Shown: positions 26,716 through 35,220 of the stretch, piece after piece
Layout of the letters: the number at the start of each line of letters is the position of its first letter
Numbering within the stretch: the first letter of the stretch is position 1
NCBI RefSeq assembly: GCF_002270415.1
Contig: NZ_NNRI01000007.1
Location: 930,001-994,000, forward strand
Reading direction: 5' to 3'
DNA from: Mesorhizobium sophorae
GTDB lineage: Bacteria; Pseudomonadota; Alphaproteobacteria; Rhizobiales; Rhizobiaceae
Length of the DNA: 64,000 bases
Notes under the pieces: generated by a model
What the model saw: the letters and a program-made list of their open reading frames with translations, nothing else
Told to the model about the DNA's origin: nothing
Databases searched by the model: none
Position numbers and translations under genes: made by a program

Positions 26716-27585
26716 TCAAGGCTCCCGCAACTGCTTGCGGCGCCAGGCGGCCGGCGCTTCGCCGATCCGTTCGCGGAAGACCCTCGAGAAATAGGCGGGG
26801 TCGTCAAAGCCGATCTCGTAGGCGATGTCCTCGACCGTACGCACGGTGAACAGCAGCAGTCGCTTCGCCTCCAGCAATCGCCGCTCGCTCACTACCCGCT
26901 TGACGCCAGTGCCGAGCACCGCGCGGGCCGCCTTGTCGAGCAAATGCGGTGTCGTGGCCAGCGTCTCGACATAGCGGTCGACCGGCCAGTTGTCGCGGAA
27001 ATGCATGTCGACGAGCCGACGCAGGCCCAGTGCCAGCGAAGCCTCGGAAGAGGTTGTGGCGGTGGTCCCATCAGGGCCGAGGCGGGCTATGTGGGAGAGC
27101 GCGACGGCGATCAGCGCCGGCAGCACCTTGTCGTTGCCAGCTTGCGCCTCAGCGTATTCGGCAGCGATCATCTCCAGCACCGCCGCCAGCCTTTTCCACG
27201 CGGCGTGGTGCGGCGGGCCGTCGGCAAAGACCGGCCCGTCCAGCGGCAGCAAGCTCTGGCCGGCAATGGCGGCGAGCGCGTCATCGGCAACCGAAACGAC
27301 GATGGCGTCGGTGCCGGGGCCGATCGAGAAGCCATGCACGACATTGCTTGGCACGAAGCTGACGGCGGGCGCCGAAAAGTCCCAGGAGCGGTCTTCAATG
27401 CGGTAGGTACCTGAGCCACCGGTCCAGTAGGTGATCTGGCCCATCTGCGGATGCTTGTGCGCGGCGACCTCGCCGAGATGGATGTTGCTGCGGGCAAGGA
27501 CTGTCTCGACATGCAGGAAGCCGACATCGAGCGGCCGCACCGGCTCGCCATAGACGAAGAAGTCGGGGATGGAACTCTGGCTCAT
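26716..27585 (-). CDS. hpaA: AraC-family activator of the hpa cluster (HpaA-like)
   Basis: ATG 27585 (MSQSSIPDFFVYGEPVRP) gives 289 residues. The N-terminal cupin (ARSNIHLGEVAAHKHPQMGQ) and the C-terminal AraC DNA-binding domain (RRLLEAKRLLLFTVRTVEDI, AYEIGFDDPAYFSRVFRERI) match the HpaA/PobR type that responds to 4-hydroxyphenylacetate or 4-hydroxybenzoate. It is divergent from hpaB, 92 bp away, so it most likely activates hpaBC. The ribosome site is weak. Confidence 0.85.
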   Translation of the reverse strand: MSQSSIPDFFVYGEPVRPLDVGFLHVETVLARSNIHLGEVAAHKHPQMGQITYWTGGSGTYRIEDRSWDFSAPAVSFVPSNVVHGFSIGPGTDAIVVSVADDALAAIAGQSLLPLDGPVFADGPPHHAAWKRLAAVLEMIAAEYAEAQAGNDKVLPALIAVALSHIARLGPDGTTATTSSEASLALGLRRLVDMHFRDNWPVDRYVETLATTPHLLDKAARAVLGTGVKRVVSERRLLEAKRLLLFTVRTVEDIAYEIGFDDPAYFSRVFRERIGEAPAAWRRKQLREP

Positions 27586-27677
27586 GGCGCCGGAAAAAGT
27601 CCAATCAGTTTTGTGGTTCCGTCCATAACCGATCCCCGGCCCAGGCGCTACAGTCGTCACGCAAGTGGAGGAACATC

Positions 27678-29222
27678 ATGCGCTCAGAAGACTTCCGTGC
27701 CGACAAGGGGCGTCCGTTCACCGGGGCCGAATATTTGGAGAGCCTGCGCGACGGCCGCGAGGTCTACATCAACGGCGAACGCATCGCCGATGTCACCACG
27801 CATCCGGCGATGCGCAATTCGGCGCGGTCGCTGGCGCGCCTTTATGATGCCCTGCATGACGCCAAGCAGCAAGACGCGCTGATCTCGCCAACCGACACCG
27901 GTTCGGGCGGCTACACTCACAAATACTTCCGCGTCGCCAAATCCTCCGCCGAGCTTGTCGACCAGCAAGCAGCTATCGCCCAGTGGTCGCGCATGTCCTA
28001 TGGCTGGATGGGGCGCACACCCGATTACAAGGCGGCGCTGATGAACACGCTTGGCGCCAATGCCGACTGGTACGGGCCGTTCAAGGACAACGCTCTGTCC
28101 TGGCACAAGCGCGCCCAGGAGGCGGCGCTGTTCATGAACCACGCCATCGTCAATCCGCCGATCGACCGCCACAAGCCGGCCGAACAGGTGAAGGACGTCT
28201 TCGTCCACATCACTGGGGAAACCGATGCCGGCATCACCGTGTCCGGCGCAAAGGTGGTGGCGACGTCCTCGGCGCTAACCCACTACAATTTCCTGGCGCA
28301 GGGTTCGGCGACGGTCACCGAGGATCCGTCGCTGTCGGTGATGTTCATCGTGCCGATGAATGCACCGGGGATAAAGATGTTCTGCCGCGTCTCCTACGAG
28401 CAGACGGCCAATACCGTGGCGGCACCCTTCGACTATCCGCTGTCGTCGCGCTTCGACGAGAACGACGCGATCCTGGTACTCGACAACGTCTTCATCCCCT
28501 GGGAGGACGTGCTGGTGCTGCGCGACGCGCAGAAAATCCTGTCGTTCCACCCGGCTTCCGGCTTCATGCACGGCTATTGCTTCCAGGGCTGCACGCGTTT
28601 CGCCGTCAAGCTCGACTTCCTCGCCGGCTTGCTGGCAAAGGCGCTGCGCGCCACTGGCGGCGATGCCTTCCGCGGCAACCAGGCGGCGCTGGGCGAGGTC
28701 ATCGCGCTGCGGCACATGTTCTGGAGCTTTTCCAATGCCATGGCCTACAACCCGATCCCGTGGGCGAACGGCGCGGTGCTGCCCAACCTGGAAGCCGCCC
28801 TTGCCTACCGGACCTTCATGTCGGAAGCCTATCCGCGCGTCATCGACACCGTGCGCCGGGTGATCGCCTCGGGGCTGATCTACCTGCCATCGTCGGTGCG
28901 CGATTTCAACAATCCCGAGATCGACAAATATCTGGCGCAGTATGTGCGCGGCTCCAACGACATGGGCCATATTGAGCGCATCAAGATCATGAAGCTGTTG
29001 TGGGACGCGACCGGCACCGAATTCGGCGGCCGCCACGCGCTCTACGAGCTCAACTATGCCGGGGCGCCGGAAGAGGTGCGGCTTCAGGTGCTGAAGGGCG
29101 CCGAACGCGGCGGGCGGCTGAAGGCGATGGAAGAGCTGGTCGACACCTGCATGGCCGACTATGACGAGAACGGCTGGACGGGAGATACCTGGTTCAATCC
29201 GCTTGCTTCGTCGGCTGAGTGA
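27678..29222 (+). CDS. hpaB: 4-hydroxyphenylacetate 3-monooxygenase, oxygenase component
   Basis: 514 residues, the normal length, with GGAGG seven bases before ATG 27678. It hydroxylates 4-hydroxyphenylacetate to homoprotocatechuate using FADH2 supplied by HpaC. The acyl-CoA-dehydrogenase-like fold is seen in TGSGGYTHKYFRVAKSSAEL, WSRMSYGWMGRTPDYKAA, AMNAPGIKMFCRVSYE-like central strands and FGGRHALYELNYAGAPEEV at the C-terminus, all conserved in HpaB. First gene of the plus-strand hpaBC pair; hpaC begins 6 bp after its stop. Confidence 0.95.
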   Translation: MRSEDFRADKGRPFTGAEYLESLRDGREVYINGERIADVTTHPAMRNSARSLARLYDALHDAKQQDALISPTDTGSGGYTHKYFRVAKSSAELVDQQAAIAQWSRMSYGWMGRTPDYKAALMNTLGANADWYGPFKDNALSWHKRAQEAALFMNHAIVNPPIDRHKPAEQVKDVFVHITGETDAGITVSGAKVVATSSALTHYNFLAQGSATVTEDPSLSVMFIVPMNAPGIKMFCRVSYEQTANTVAAPFDYPLSSRFDENDAILVLDNVFIPWEDVLVLRDAQKILSFHPASGFMHGYCFQGCTRFAVKLDFLAGLLAKALRATGGDAFRGNQAALGEVIALRHMFWSFSNAMAYNPIPWANGAVLPNLEAALAYRTFMSEAYPRVIDTVRRVIASGLIYLPSSVRDFNNPEIDKYLAQYVRGSNDMGHIERIKIMKLLWDATGTEFGGRHALYELNYAGAPEEVRLQVLKGAERGGRLKAMEELVDTCMADYDENGWTGDTWFNPLASSAE

Positions 29223-29228
29223 ACCCAG

Positions 29229-29738
29229 ATGGCCACGCAGATTTCGAAAGCCGATTTCCGCGACGCCATGGCGAGGGTCTGCGCGCCGGTCAACATCGTC
29301 ACCACCGACGGCCCGGCCGGACGCGGCGGCTTCACCGCCACTGCCATGTGCAGCGTCTCCGACGAGCCGCCGACACTGCTGGTGTGCATGAACGGCCGCT
29401 CGACGCAGGCCGCCATGTTCCTGTCCAACCGGCGCTTCTGCGTCAACGTGTTGACCCATGACCACATGCATCTGGCGGGGAAGTTCGCCGGCGCGACCAG
29501 GGACATGGAAGCCCGCTATTCGGCGGCACGTTGGCAGACGCTGACTTCAGGTACGCCGGCACTGTCGGATGCGATCGTCAATTTCGATTGCGAGATCGAG
29601 GATGTGCATATCGTCGGCACGCATAACGTCATGATCGGCCGGGTCATCGATGTCCGGCATGGCAGCGGCGGCTCGGCGCTGCTCTATGTCGACCGCAACT
29701 ATACGCAGCCGACGCGGCTTGGCAGCTTTGGCGGGTGA
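29229..29738 (+). CDS. hpaC: 4-hydroxyphenylacetate 3-monooxygenase, flavin reductase component
   Basis: 169 residues of the flavin-reductase (FMN-binding split barrel) family: DFRDAMARVCAPVNIVTTDG, FTATAMCSVSDEPPTLLVCM and NVLTHDHMHLAGKFAG are diagnostic. It reduces FAD with NADH and passes FADH2 to HpaB. Starts 6 bp after hpaB. Confidence 0.92.
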   Translation: MATQISKADFRDAMARVCAPVNIVTTDGPAGRGGFTATAMCSVSDEPPTLLVCMNGRSTQAAMFLSNRRFCVNVLTHDHMHLAGKFAGATRDMEARYSAARWQTLTSGTPALSDAIVNFDCEIEDVHIVGTHNVMIGRVIDVRHGSGGSALLYVDRNYTQPTRLGSFGG

Positions 29739-29767
29739 GCCCAAGCGATACCGCCCGGACCGAACGG

Positions 29768-30196
29768 TCAGCTCTCGCCGTCGATGAGGTTTTCCAGGAG
29801 ATCGAGCAGCTTTTCCAGCCTGTCGTGGCCGAAGCGCTGTTCGATGTCGTCATAGATGACGCGACGCTCGGGTGAGAGCGCATCGATAAGGGCGGAACCG
29901 GCCGGGGCGATTGTCAGCACGACGCGGCGGCCGTCGCCTTCGGCCTTGTTGCGGGTGATGAACCTGCGCCCCTCGAGCGCCTTGATGATGCGCGTCAGGC
30001 TGGGCGGCAACACCGATGCGCGATCGGCAAGCTCGGTCGCCTCGACCGGGCCGGCTTCGCTCAGCACGCGCAGCACGCGCCATTGCTGTTCGGTCACATC
30101 GTGGGCCGCGAGCATCGGACGAAACCGCGCCATCACCACTTCGCGGGCGTGCAGGAGCGCCATTGGCAGGGAACGACGGGTGTTTTCAGGCAGCAA
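29768..30196 (-). CDS. hpaR: MarR-family repressor of homoprotocatechuate degradation
   Basis: TTG 30196 is chosen since GGGAGG lies 8 bases upstream and it gives 142 residues, close to known HpaR; the frame is open further up but without support. The winged helix is visible in ALLHAREVVMARFRPML, TEQQWRVLRVLSEAGPVEAT and LPPSLTRIIKALEGRRFI. HpaR represses the meta-cleavage operon and is released by homoprotocatechuate or 4-hydroxyphenylacetate. It is divergent from hpaF, with a palindromic operator between. Confidence 0.88.
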   Translation of the reverse strand: MLPENTRRSLPMALLHAREVVMARFRPMLAAHDVTEQQWRVLRVLSEAGPVEATELADRASVLPPSLTRIIKALEGRRFITRNKAEGDGRRVVLTIAPAGSALIDALSPERRVIYDDIEQRFGHDRLEKLLDLLENLIDGES

Positions 30197-30334
30197 GAAA
30201 AAAGCCTCCCACGCTGGCTTGCGATCGAAAACAGGCCTTCCTTTAGCCGAATCCGCCCACCGAAAGCCCGTTCCAGCCATCCCCGTATCGCTGCGCCAAG
30301 CCCGATGCAAGACTTGACTTCATGGGCGCCTCAT

Positions 30335-30354
30335 GTAATTAACGCGTTAACTAC
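30335..30354. promoter_or_regulatory. Palindromic operator between hpaR and hpaF
   Basis: GTAATTAACGCGTTAACTAC contains a perfect 12-bp palindrome (TTAACGCGTTAA) with matching GTA/TAC ends, the size and AT-rich form of a MarR site. It lies 31 bp before the hpaF start in the divergent promoter region and would let HpaR control both itself and the operon. Confidence 0.65.
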
Positions 30355-30385
30355 AACAAGACAAGTGATTGGGGAGCGAAACGCG

Positions 30386-30772
30386 ATGCCGCACTTCTCC
30401 ATCGAGTATTCGGCCAATCTCGATGCCAAGGTCGATATGGCCGAATTGTGCGCGCTGGTGTTGCGCACAGTGCTGGACACCGGTCTGTTCGAAACCGGCG
30501 CCGTGCGGGTGCGGGCGTTTCGCGCAGAGGCCTATGCGGTGGCCGACAGGCTGCCGGAAAACGCCTTCCTCGACATGTCGTTTCGCATCGGAATCGGGCG
30601 CAGCGCCGAGGAGAAGAAGCGGGCCGGCGAAGCCGTCTTCGCGGCGGTGAGCGAATACCTTGCCGGCCTGTTCGAGACGCCGCATTTCGCCCTGTCGCTC
30701 GAGATCCGGGAAATCGACCCGGTGCTGAGCTGGAAGAAGAACGCAATCCACCCGCGACTGCGCGGCAAGTGA
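30386..30772 (+). CDS. hpaF: 5-carboxymethyl-2-hydroxymuconate isomerase
   Basis: 128 residues from ATG 30386 (GGGGAG upstream). MPHFSIEYSANL gives the N-terminal proline after Met removal, the catalytic base of this tautomerase-fold family; EIREIDPVLSWKKNAIHPRL is the conserved end. It isomerises the ring-cleavage-derived CHM to the oxo tricarboxylate. First gene of the plus-strand hpaF-E-D-G-H run. Confidence 0.92.
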   Translation: MPHFSIEYSANLDAKVDMAELCALVLRTVLDTGLFETGAVRVRAFRAEAYAVADRLPENAFLDMSFRIGIGRSAEEKKRAGEAVFAAVSEYLAGLFETPHFALSLEIREIDPVLSWKKNAIHPRLRGK

Positions 30773-30783
30773 CGGAAGCTAAG

Positions 30784-32301
30784 ATGTCCGACCTGCAAGG
30801 CAATCTGAAGAAGGCCGAGGCCTATCTGGCCCGTTTCAAGCGCGACGGTGTGCTGAACCAGATCGGCGGCGAAGCGGCGCCGGCGCTCGACGGCACGACG
30901 TTCGAAACGCTGTCGCCGGTCGACCTCAAGCCGCTGGCCAAAGTCGCGCGCGGCGGTGCCGTCGACATCGACCGCGGCGCCAAGGCGGCGAAGGCGGCGT
31001 TTCCGGCCTGGGCCGCGATGCCCGGCGAAGCGCGCAAGAAGCTGCTGCACAGAATAGCCGACGCGATCGAAACACGCGCCGAGGAGATCGCCTTCGTCGA
31101 ATGCATGGACACCGGCCAGGCGCTGAAGTTCATGGCCAAGGCGGCGTTGCGCGGTGCCGAGAATTTCCGCTTCTTCGCCGACCGTGCGCCAGAGGCGCGC
31201 GACGGCGAGACGCTGCGGACCACAGGCCAGGTCAATATGACCACACGGGTGCCGATTGGCCCGGTCGGCATCATCACGCCGTGGAACACGCCGTTCATGC
31301 TATCGACCTGGAAGATCGCGCCGGCACTGGCCGCCGGCTGCACCGTGGTTCATAAGCCGGCTGAGTTCTCGCCGCTGACAGCCCGCCTGCTGGTCGAGAT
31401 CGCCGAAGAAGCCGGCCTGCCGAAAGGTGTGTGGAACCTCGTCAACGGCCTCGGCGAGCACGCCGGCAAGGCGCTGACCGAGCATCCCGACATCAAAGCG
31501 ATCGGCTTCGTCGGCGAAAGCCGCACCGGCTCGATGATCATGCGGCAAGGCGCCGACACGCTGAAGCGCGTCCATTTCGAGCTTGGCGGCAAGAATCCGG
31601 TGATCGTCTTCGCCGACGCCGACCTGGAGCGCGCGGCCGATGCGGCGGTGTTCATGATCTATTCGCTGAACGGTGAACGCTGCACCTCCTCGTCACGGCT
31701 GCTGGTCGAAGCGTCGGTCTACGACGAATTCACCGATCTGGTGGCGGAGAAGGCAAAGCGCATCAAGATCGGCCATCCCCTGGACCCCGCAACGGTGGTC
31801 GGCCCGCTAATTCATCCGGTGCACGAGGAAAAGGTGCTCTCCTATATCGAGATCGGCAAATCGGAAGGCGCGGTGGTCGCAGCCGGCGGCGGGAAGTTCG
31901 CCGGCCCTGGCGGCGGCTGCTATGTCAGCCCGACGCTGTTTACCGGCGCCACCAACAGGATGCGCATTGCCCAGGAAGAGATCTTCGGGCCGGTGCTGAC
32001 TGCCATTTCCTTCAAGGATGAGGCGGAAGCGCTGGCGCTGGCCAACGACACGCAATACGGCCTGACCGGCTATCTCTGGACGTCGGACGTCACCCGCGCC
32101 TTCCGCTTCACCGACGCGCTGGACGCAGGCATGATCTGGGTCAATTCGGAGAATGTGCGCCATTTGCCGACGCCGTTCGGCGGCGTCAAGAATTCCGGCA
32201 TAGGCCGCGACGGTGGCGACCATTCCTTCGACTTCTACATGGAGACGAAGAACATAGCCTTCGCCACGACGGCGCACGCGATCCAGAAACTCGGCGGCTG
32301 A
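30784..32301 (+). CDS. hpaE: 5-carboxymethyl-2-hydroxymuconic semialdehyde dehydrogenase
   Basis: 505 residues, ALDH superfamily. Glu266 in HFELGGKNP and Cys300 in NGERCTSSSRLL are the catalytic residues; TPWNTPFMLSTWKIAPALAA is the cofactor site. NGERCTS and ENVRHLPTPFGGVKNSGIGR are typical of HpaE rather than general ALDHs. It oxidises CHMS to CHM with NAD+. Starts 11 bp after hpaF. Confidence 0.94.
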   Translation: MSDLQGNLKKAEAYLARFKRDGVLNQIGGEAAPALDGTTFETLSPVDLKPLAKVARGGAVDIDRGAKAAKAAFPAWAAMPGEARKKLLHRIADAIETRAEEIAFVECMDTGQALKFMAKAALRGAENFRFFADRAPEARDGETLRTTGQVNMTTRVPIGPVGIITPWNTPFMLSTWKIAPALAAGCTVVHKPAEFSPLTARLLVEIAEEAGLPKGVWNLVNGLGEHAGKALTEHPDIKAIGFVGESRTGSMIMRQGADTLKRVHFELGGKNPVIVFADADLERAADAAVFMIYSLNGERCTSSSRLLVEASVYDEFTDLVAEKAKRIKIGHPLDPATVVGPLIHPVHEEKVLSYIEIGKSEGAVVAAGGGKFAGPGGGCYVSPTLFTGATNRMRIAQEEIFGPVLTAISFKDEAEALALANDTQYGLTGYLWTSDVTRAFRFTDALDAGMIWVNSENVRHLPTPFGGVKNSGIGRDGGDHSFDFYMETKNIAFATTAHAIQKLGG

Positions 32302-32315
32302 TCAGAGGAAATCAA

Positions 32316-33296
32316 ATGCCCTTGCCCAAGCCCAATCTCTACCCTGAATTCAACATCGTGCGCCTCAGCCATGTCGAACTGGCCGTCACCGACCTCGCCA
32401 GGTCCCGCGCCTTCTATGTCGACACACTCGGCCTGCAGGTCACCGACGAGACCGCCGATACCATCTATCTCAGGGCATTGGAGGAGCGCGGGCATCATTG
32501 CATCGTGCTGAAGAAGGCCACTACGGCCGAAGCGCGCGACCTCGGCTTCAAGCTGTTCTCCGAGGAGGATCTCGACAAGGCCGAGCATTTCTTTGGAGGA
32601 AAAGGCCTGCCGGTGGAATGGGTCGAGCGGCCCTACCAGTCGCGCACCTTCCGAACCCGCGATCCGCACGGCATACCGCTCGAATTCTACGCTCAGATGG
32701 AGCGGCTGCCGCCGATCCATCAGAAATATGCGCTCTATCACGGCGTCAAGCCGCTGCGCATCGATCACTTCAACTGTTTCTCGCCCAATGTCGACGAGTC
32801 CGTCGCCTTCTACAACGAGCTCGGCTTCCGCGTCACCGAATACACAGAGGATGCGAGCAGCGGAAAGCTGTGGGCGGCGTGGACGCACCGCAAGGGCGGC
32901 GTCCACGACATCGCCTTTACCAACGGCATCGGGCCGCGCCTGCACCACGTCGCCTTCTGGGTGCCGACGCCGCTCAACATCATCGACCTGCTCGACCTGA
33001 TGGCGACGACCGGTTACCTGCCAAACATCGAACGCGGCCCCGGCCGACACGGCATTTCCAACGCCTTCTTCCTCTATATCAGAGACCCCGACAACCACCG
33101 CATCGAGATCTACTGTTCGGACTACCAGACGGTCGACCCGGACCTCGAGCCGATCAAATGGGACCTCAAGGACCCGCAGCGGCAGACGCTGTGGGGTGCG
33201 CCAGCACCCAAAAGCTGGTTCGAGGAGGGTAGCGGCTTTGCCGGGGTTGCGGCGCGCCAGCCGGATCTAACGGCTTCGCCGATCATCGCGCCATGA
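32316..33296 (+). CDS. hpaD: 3,4-dihydroxyphenylacetate (homoprotocatechuate) 2,3-dioxygenase
   Basis: 326 residues, two-domain VOC-type extradiol dioxygenase. The metal ligands expected for the family are His151 (PLRIDHFNCF), His210 or 211 (GPRLHHVAFW) and Glu264 (NHRIEIYCSDY). The enzyme opens the ring of homoprotocatechuate to CHMS, the substrate of HpaE just upstream. This is the VOC-type (Brevibacterium-like) enzyme, not the LigB-type HpaD of E. coli. The gap to hpaG holds a large inverted repeat. Confidence 0.92.
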   Translation: MPLPKPNLYPEFNIVRLSHVELAVTDLARSRAFYVDTLGLQVTDETADTIYLRALEERGHHCIVLKKATTAEARDLGFKLFSEEDLDKAEHFFGGKGLPVEWVERPYQSRTFRTRDPHGIPLEFYAQMERLPPIHQKYALYHGVKPLRIDHFNCFSPNVDESVAFYNELGFRVTEYTEDASSGKLWAAWTHRKGGVHDIAFTNGIGPRLHHVAFWVPTPLNIIDLLDLMATTGYLPNIERGPGRHGISNAFFLYIRDPDNHRIEIYCSDYQTVDPDLEPIKWDLKDPQRQTLWGAPAPKSWFEEGSGFAGVAARQPDLTASPIIAP

Positions 33297-33326
33297 GTGT
33301 TTCGAAAATGATGTCTGCGTTCCTTC

Positions 33327-33487
33327 GCGCCCCCCTCTGTCCTGCCGGACATCTCCCCCACTTGGGGGGAGATCGGCTGGCCGCTCGGCCGGCGCCTTTC
33401 TTGCAGCGTTGGAAATTGGCGAAAGCGGAGGTGACATCCAATCTCTCCCCTCGTGGGGGAGATGTCCGGCAGGACAGAGGGGGGCGC
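33327..33487. repeat. Intergenic element with perfect 34-bp inverted repeats
   Basis: The arms 33327-33360 and 33454-33487 (GCGCCCCCCTCTGTCCTGCC outward) are perfect inverted repeats over 34 bp, with 93 bp between, itself containing shorter GC-rich palindromes. It has the form of a rhizobial RIME/MITE-type element inserted between hpaD and hpaG. No T-tract, so not a simple terminator. Confidence 0.8.
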
Positions 33488-33528
33488 CGTAAAGCTCCAA
33501 ACCAGCAGAAGCCCACCGGAGTTGCAGC

Positions 33529-34401
33529 ATGAGAAGGGCACAGCTCGCCACCTTCACCGTCGGCGGCAAGGCACGGTATGGCGCGATCACCGGCAAGGGC
33601 GTCGTCGACCTGTCGGCGCGTCACGGCCAGTGGCCGACGCTGCGCGAGGTGATCGAGGCCGGCGCCTTGCTGCGGCTGGCGGAAGAGGCCGATGCCTTGG
33701 CCGCCGATTTCCCGCTCGACGCCATCGCCTACGACATCCCTGTCCCGGTTCCGGAAAAGATCATCTGCGTCGGCGTCAACTATCCCGACCGCAACGAGGA
33801 GTACAAGGACGGGCAGGCGGCGCCGGCCAATCCGTCGCTGTTCGTCCGCTTCCCCCGCTCGTTCGTCGGCCATTGCGCGCCGCTGGTGCGGCCGCCGGAA
33901 TCCCCACAGCTCGACTATGAGGGCGAGGTCGTCATCGTCATCGGCAAGGGCGGCCGGCGCATCGCGGAGACCGACGCCCTCGGCCACATCGCTGCACTGT
34001 CGCTGTGCAATGAGGGCACCCTCCGCGACTGGGTGCGCCATGCCAAGTTCAACGTCACGCAAGGCAAGAATTTCGACCGCAGCGGCTCGATCGGTCCCTG
34101 GCTGGTGCCGTTCACGGACGAGGCGCAGATCGCCGACATCACGCTGACCACTCGCGTCAACGGAGAGCTGCGCCAGCAGGACCGCACCAGCCGGATGATC
34201 TTCTCGTTCCGCAAGATCATCGCCTATGTCTCGACCTTCACCACACTGGTGCCCGGCGATATCATCGTCACCGGCACGCCGACGGGTGCCGGCGCCCGCT
34301 TCGAACCGCCGATCTGGCTGAAGCCGGGCGATGTGATCGAGGTGGAGGCCGACGGCATCGGCGTGTTGCGCAACAGCGTCGTCGACGAGGCAGCGACATG
34401 A
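33529..34401 (+). CDS. hpaG: FAH-family hydrolase/isomerase, HpaG-type
   Basis: 290 residues, fumarylacetoacetate-hydrolase fold (IICVGVNYPDRNEEYKDG, SPQLDYEGEVVIVIGKGG, GDIIVTGTPTGAGARFEPP). In the pathway HpaG decarboxylates the oxo-tricarboxylate and isomerises the product. The two metal glutamates are present (YEGEVVIVIG), but the third ligand position, usually ND, reads NEGTLRDW, an Asp to Glu change. Length matches single-module homologues, half of the fused E. coli HpaG. Overlaps hpaH by 4 bp. Confidence 0.85.
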   Translation: MRRAQLATFTVGGKARYGAITGKGVVDLSARHGQWPTLREVIEAGALLRLAEEADALAADFPLDAIAYDIPVPVPEKIICVGVNYPDRNEEYKDGQAAPANPSLFVRFPRSFVGHCAPLVRPPESPQLDYEGEVVIVIGKGGRRIAETDALGHIAALSLCNEGTLRDWVRHAKFNVTQGKNFDRSGSIGPWLVPFTDEAQIADITLTTRVNGELRQQDRTSRMIFSFRKIIAYVSTFTTLVPGDIIVTGTPTGAGARFEPPIWLKPGDVIEVEADGIGVLRNSVVDEAAT

Positions 34402-35204
34402 CCCCGGAGCAAGTGGAAGACGCCGCCAACCGGCTGTTCGAAGCCGAGCGTTCGCGCCGCCAGATCCGGCTGCTCAGCCTCGATTTTCCCGAGGCGACGA
34501 TGGAGGACGCCTATCGCGTTCAGGCGGCGCTGGTGACGCGCAAGATCGATGCCGGGCTGAAACCGAAGGGCTGGAAGATCGGCCTGACCTCCAAGGCGAT
34601 GCAGTATGCGCTGGCCATCGACACGCCGGACTCGGGCGTGCTCTTCGACGGCATGTTCTTCAACGACGGCGCGACGATTCCCGCCGGCCGCTTCATCCAG
34701 CCGCGTGTCGAGGCCGAGATCGCCTTCGTCATGAAAGCGCCGCTCAAGGGTCCCGGCGTGACCCTCTTCGACGTGCTCAACGCCACCGACTACATCACGC
34801 CGGCGCTCGAAATCCTCGACACGCGCATCGAGCGCGTCAATGCGGAGACGAAGAAGACGCGCACCTTCTTCGACACGATTTCCGACAATGCCGCCAATGC
34901 CGGCATCGTCATCGGCGGGCGGCCGCAGCGACCCGATGAAGCCGACATGCGTTGGATCGGCGCCATCGTCTCGCGCAATGCCGAGGTCGAGGAGACCGGG
35001 CTTGGCGCCGGCGTGCTCAACCATCCGGCGATGGGCATTGCCTGGCTGGCGGACAGGCTCGCCCGTTACGGCATGTCGATCGCGGCCGGCGAGGTGGTTC
35101 TCTCGGGGTCCTTCATGCGGCCGGTCGAGGCGCGGCCCGGCGACACCATCGTCGCCGATTTCGGCAGTTCAGGCACGGTCAGCATTCACTTCGCTAAGGG
35201 CTGA
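34398..35204 (+). CDS. hpaH: 2-oxo-hept-4-ene-1,7-dioate hydratase
   Basis: 268 residues of the hydratase/decarboxylase (MhpD) family: [50 protein letters not shown] and [18 protein letters not shown] fit HpaH closely. It adds water to the heptenedioate, giving the substrate of the HpaI aldolase, which is not encoded here. Last gene of the operon. Confidence 0.92.
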   Translation: MTPEQVEDAANRLFEAERSRRQIRLLSLDFPEATMEDAYRVQAALVTRKIDAGLKPKGWKIGLTSKAMQYALAIDTPDSGVLFDGMFFNDGATIPAGRFIQPRVEAEIAFVMKAPLKGPGVTLFDVLNATDYITPALEILDTRIERVNAETKKTRTFFDTISDNAANAGIVIGGRPQRPDEADMRWIGAIVSRNAEVEETGLGAGVLNHPAMGIAWLADRLARYGMSIAAGEVVLSGSFMRPVEARPGDTIVADFGSSGTVSIHFAKG

Positions 35205-35220
35205 CCGGCTCTATCCGCCC

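Noticed and set aside
30448..30783. Upstream extension of hpaE through hpaF
   Set aside because: HpaF is a normal full-length gene here; HpaE homology begins at ATG 30784.
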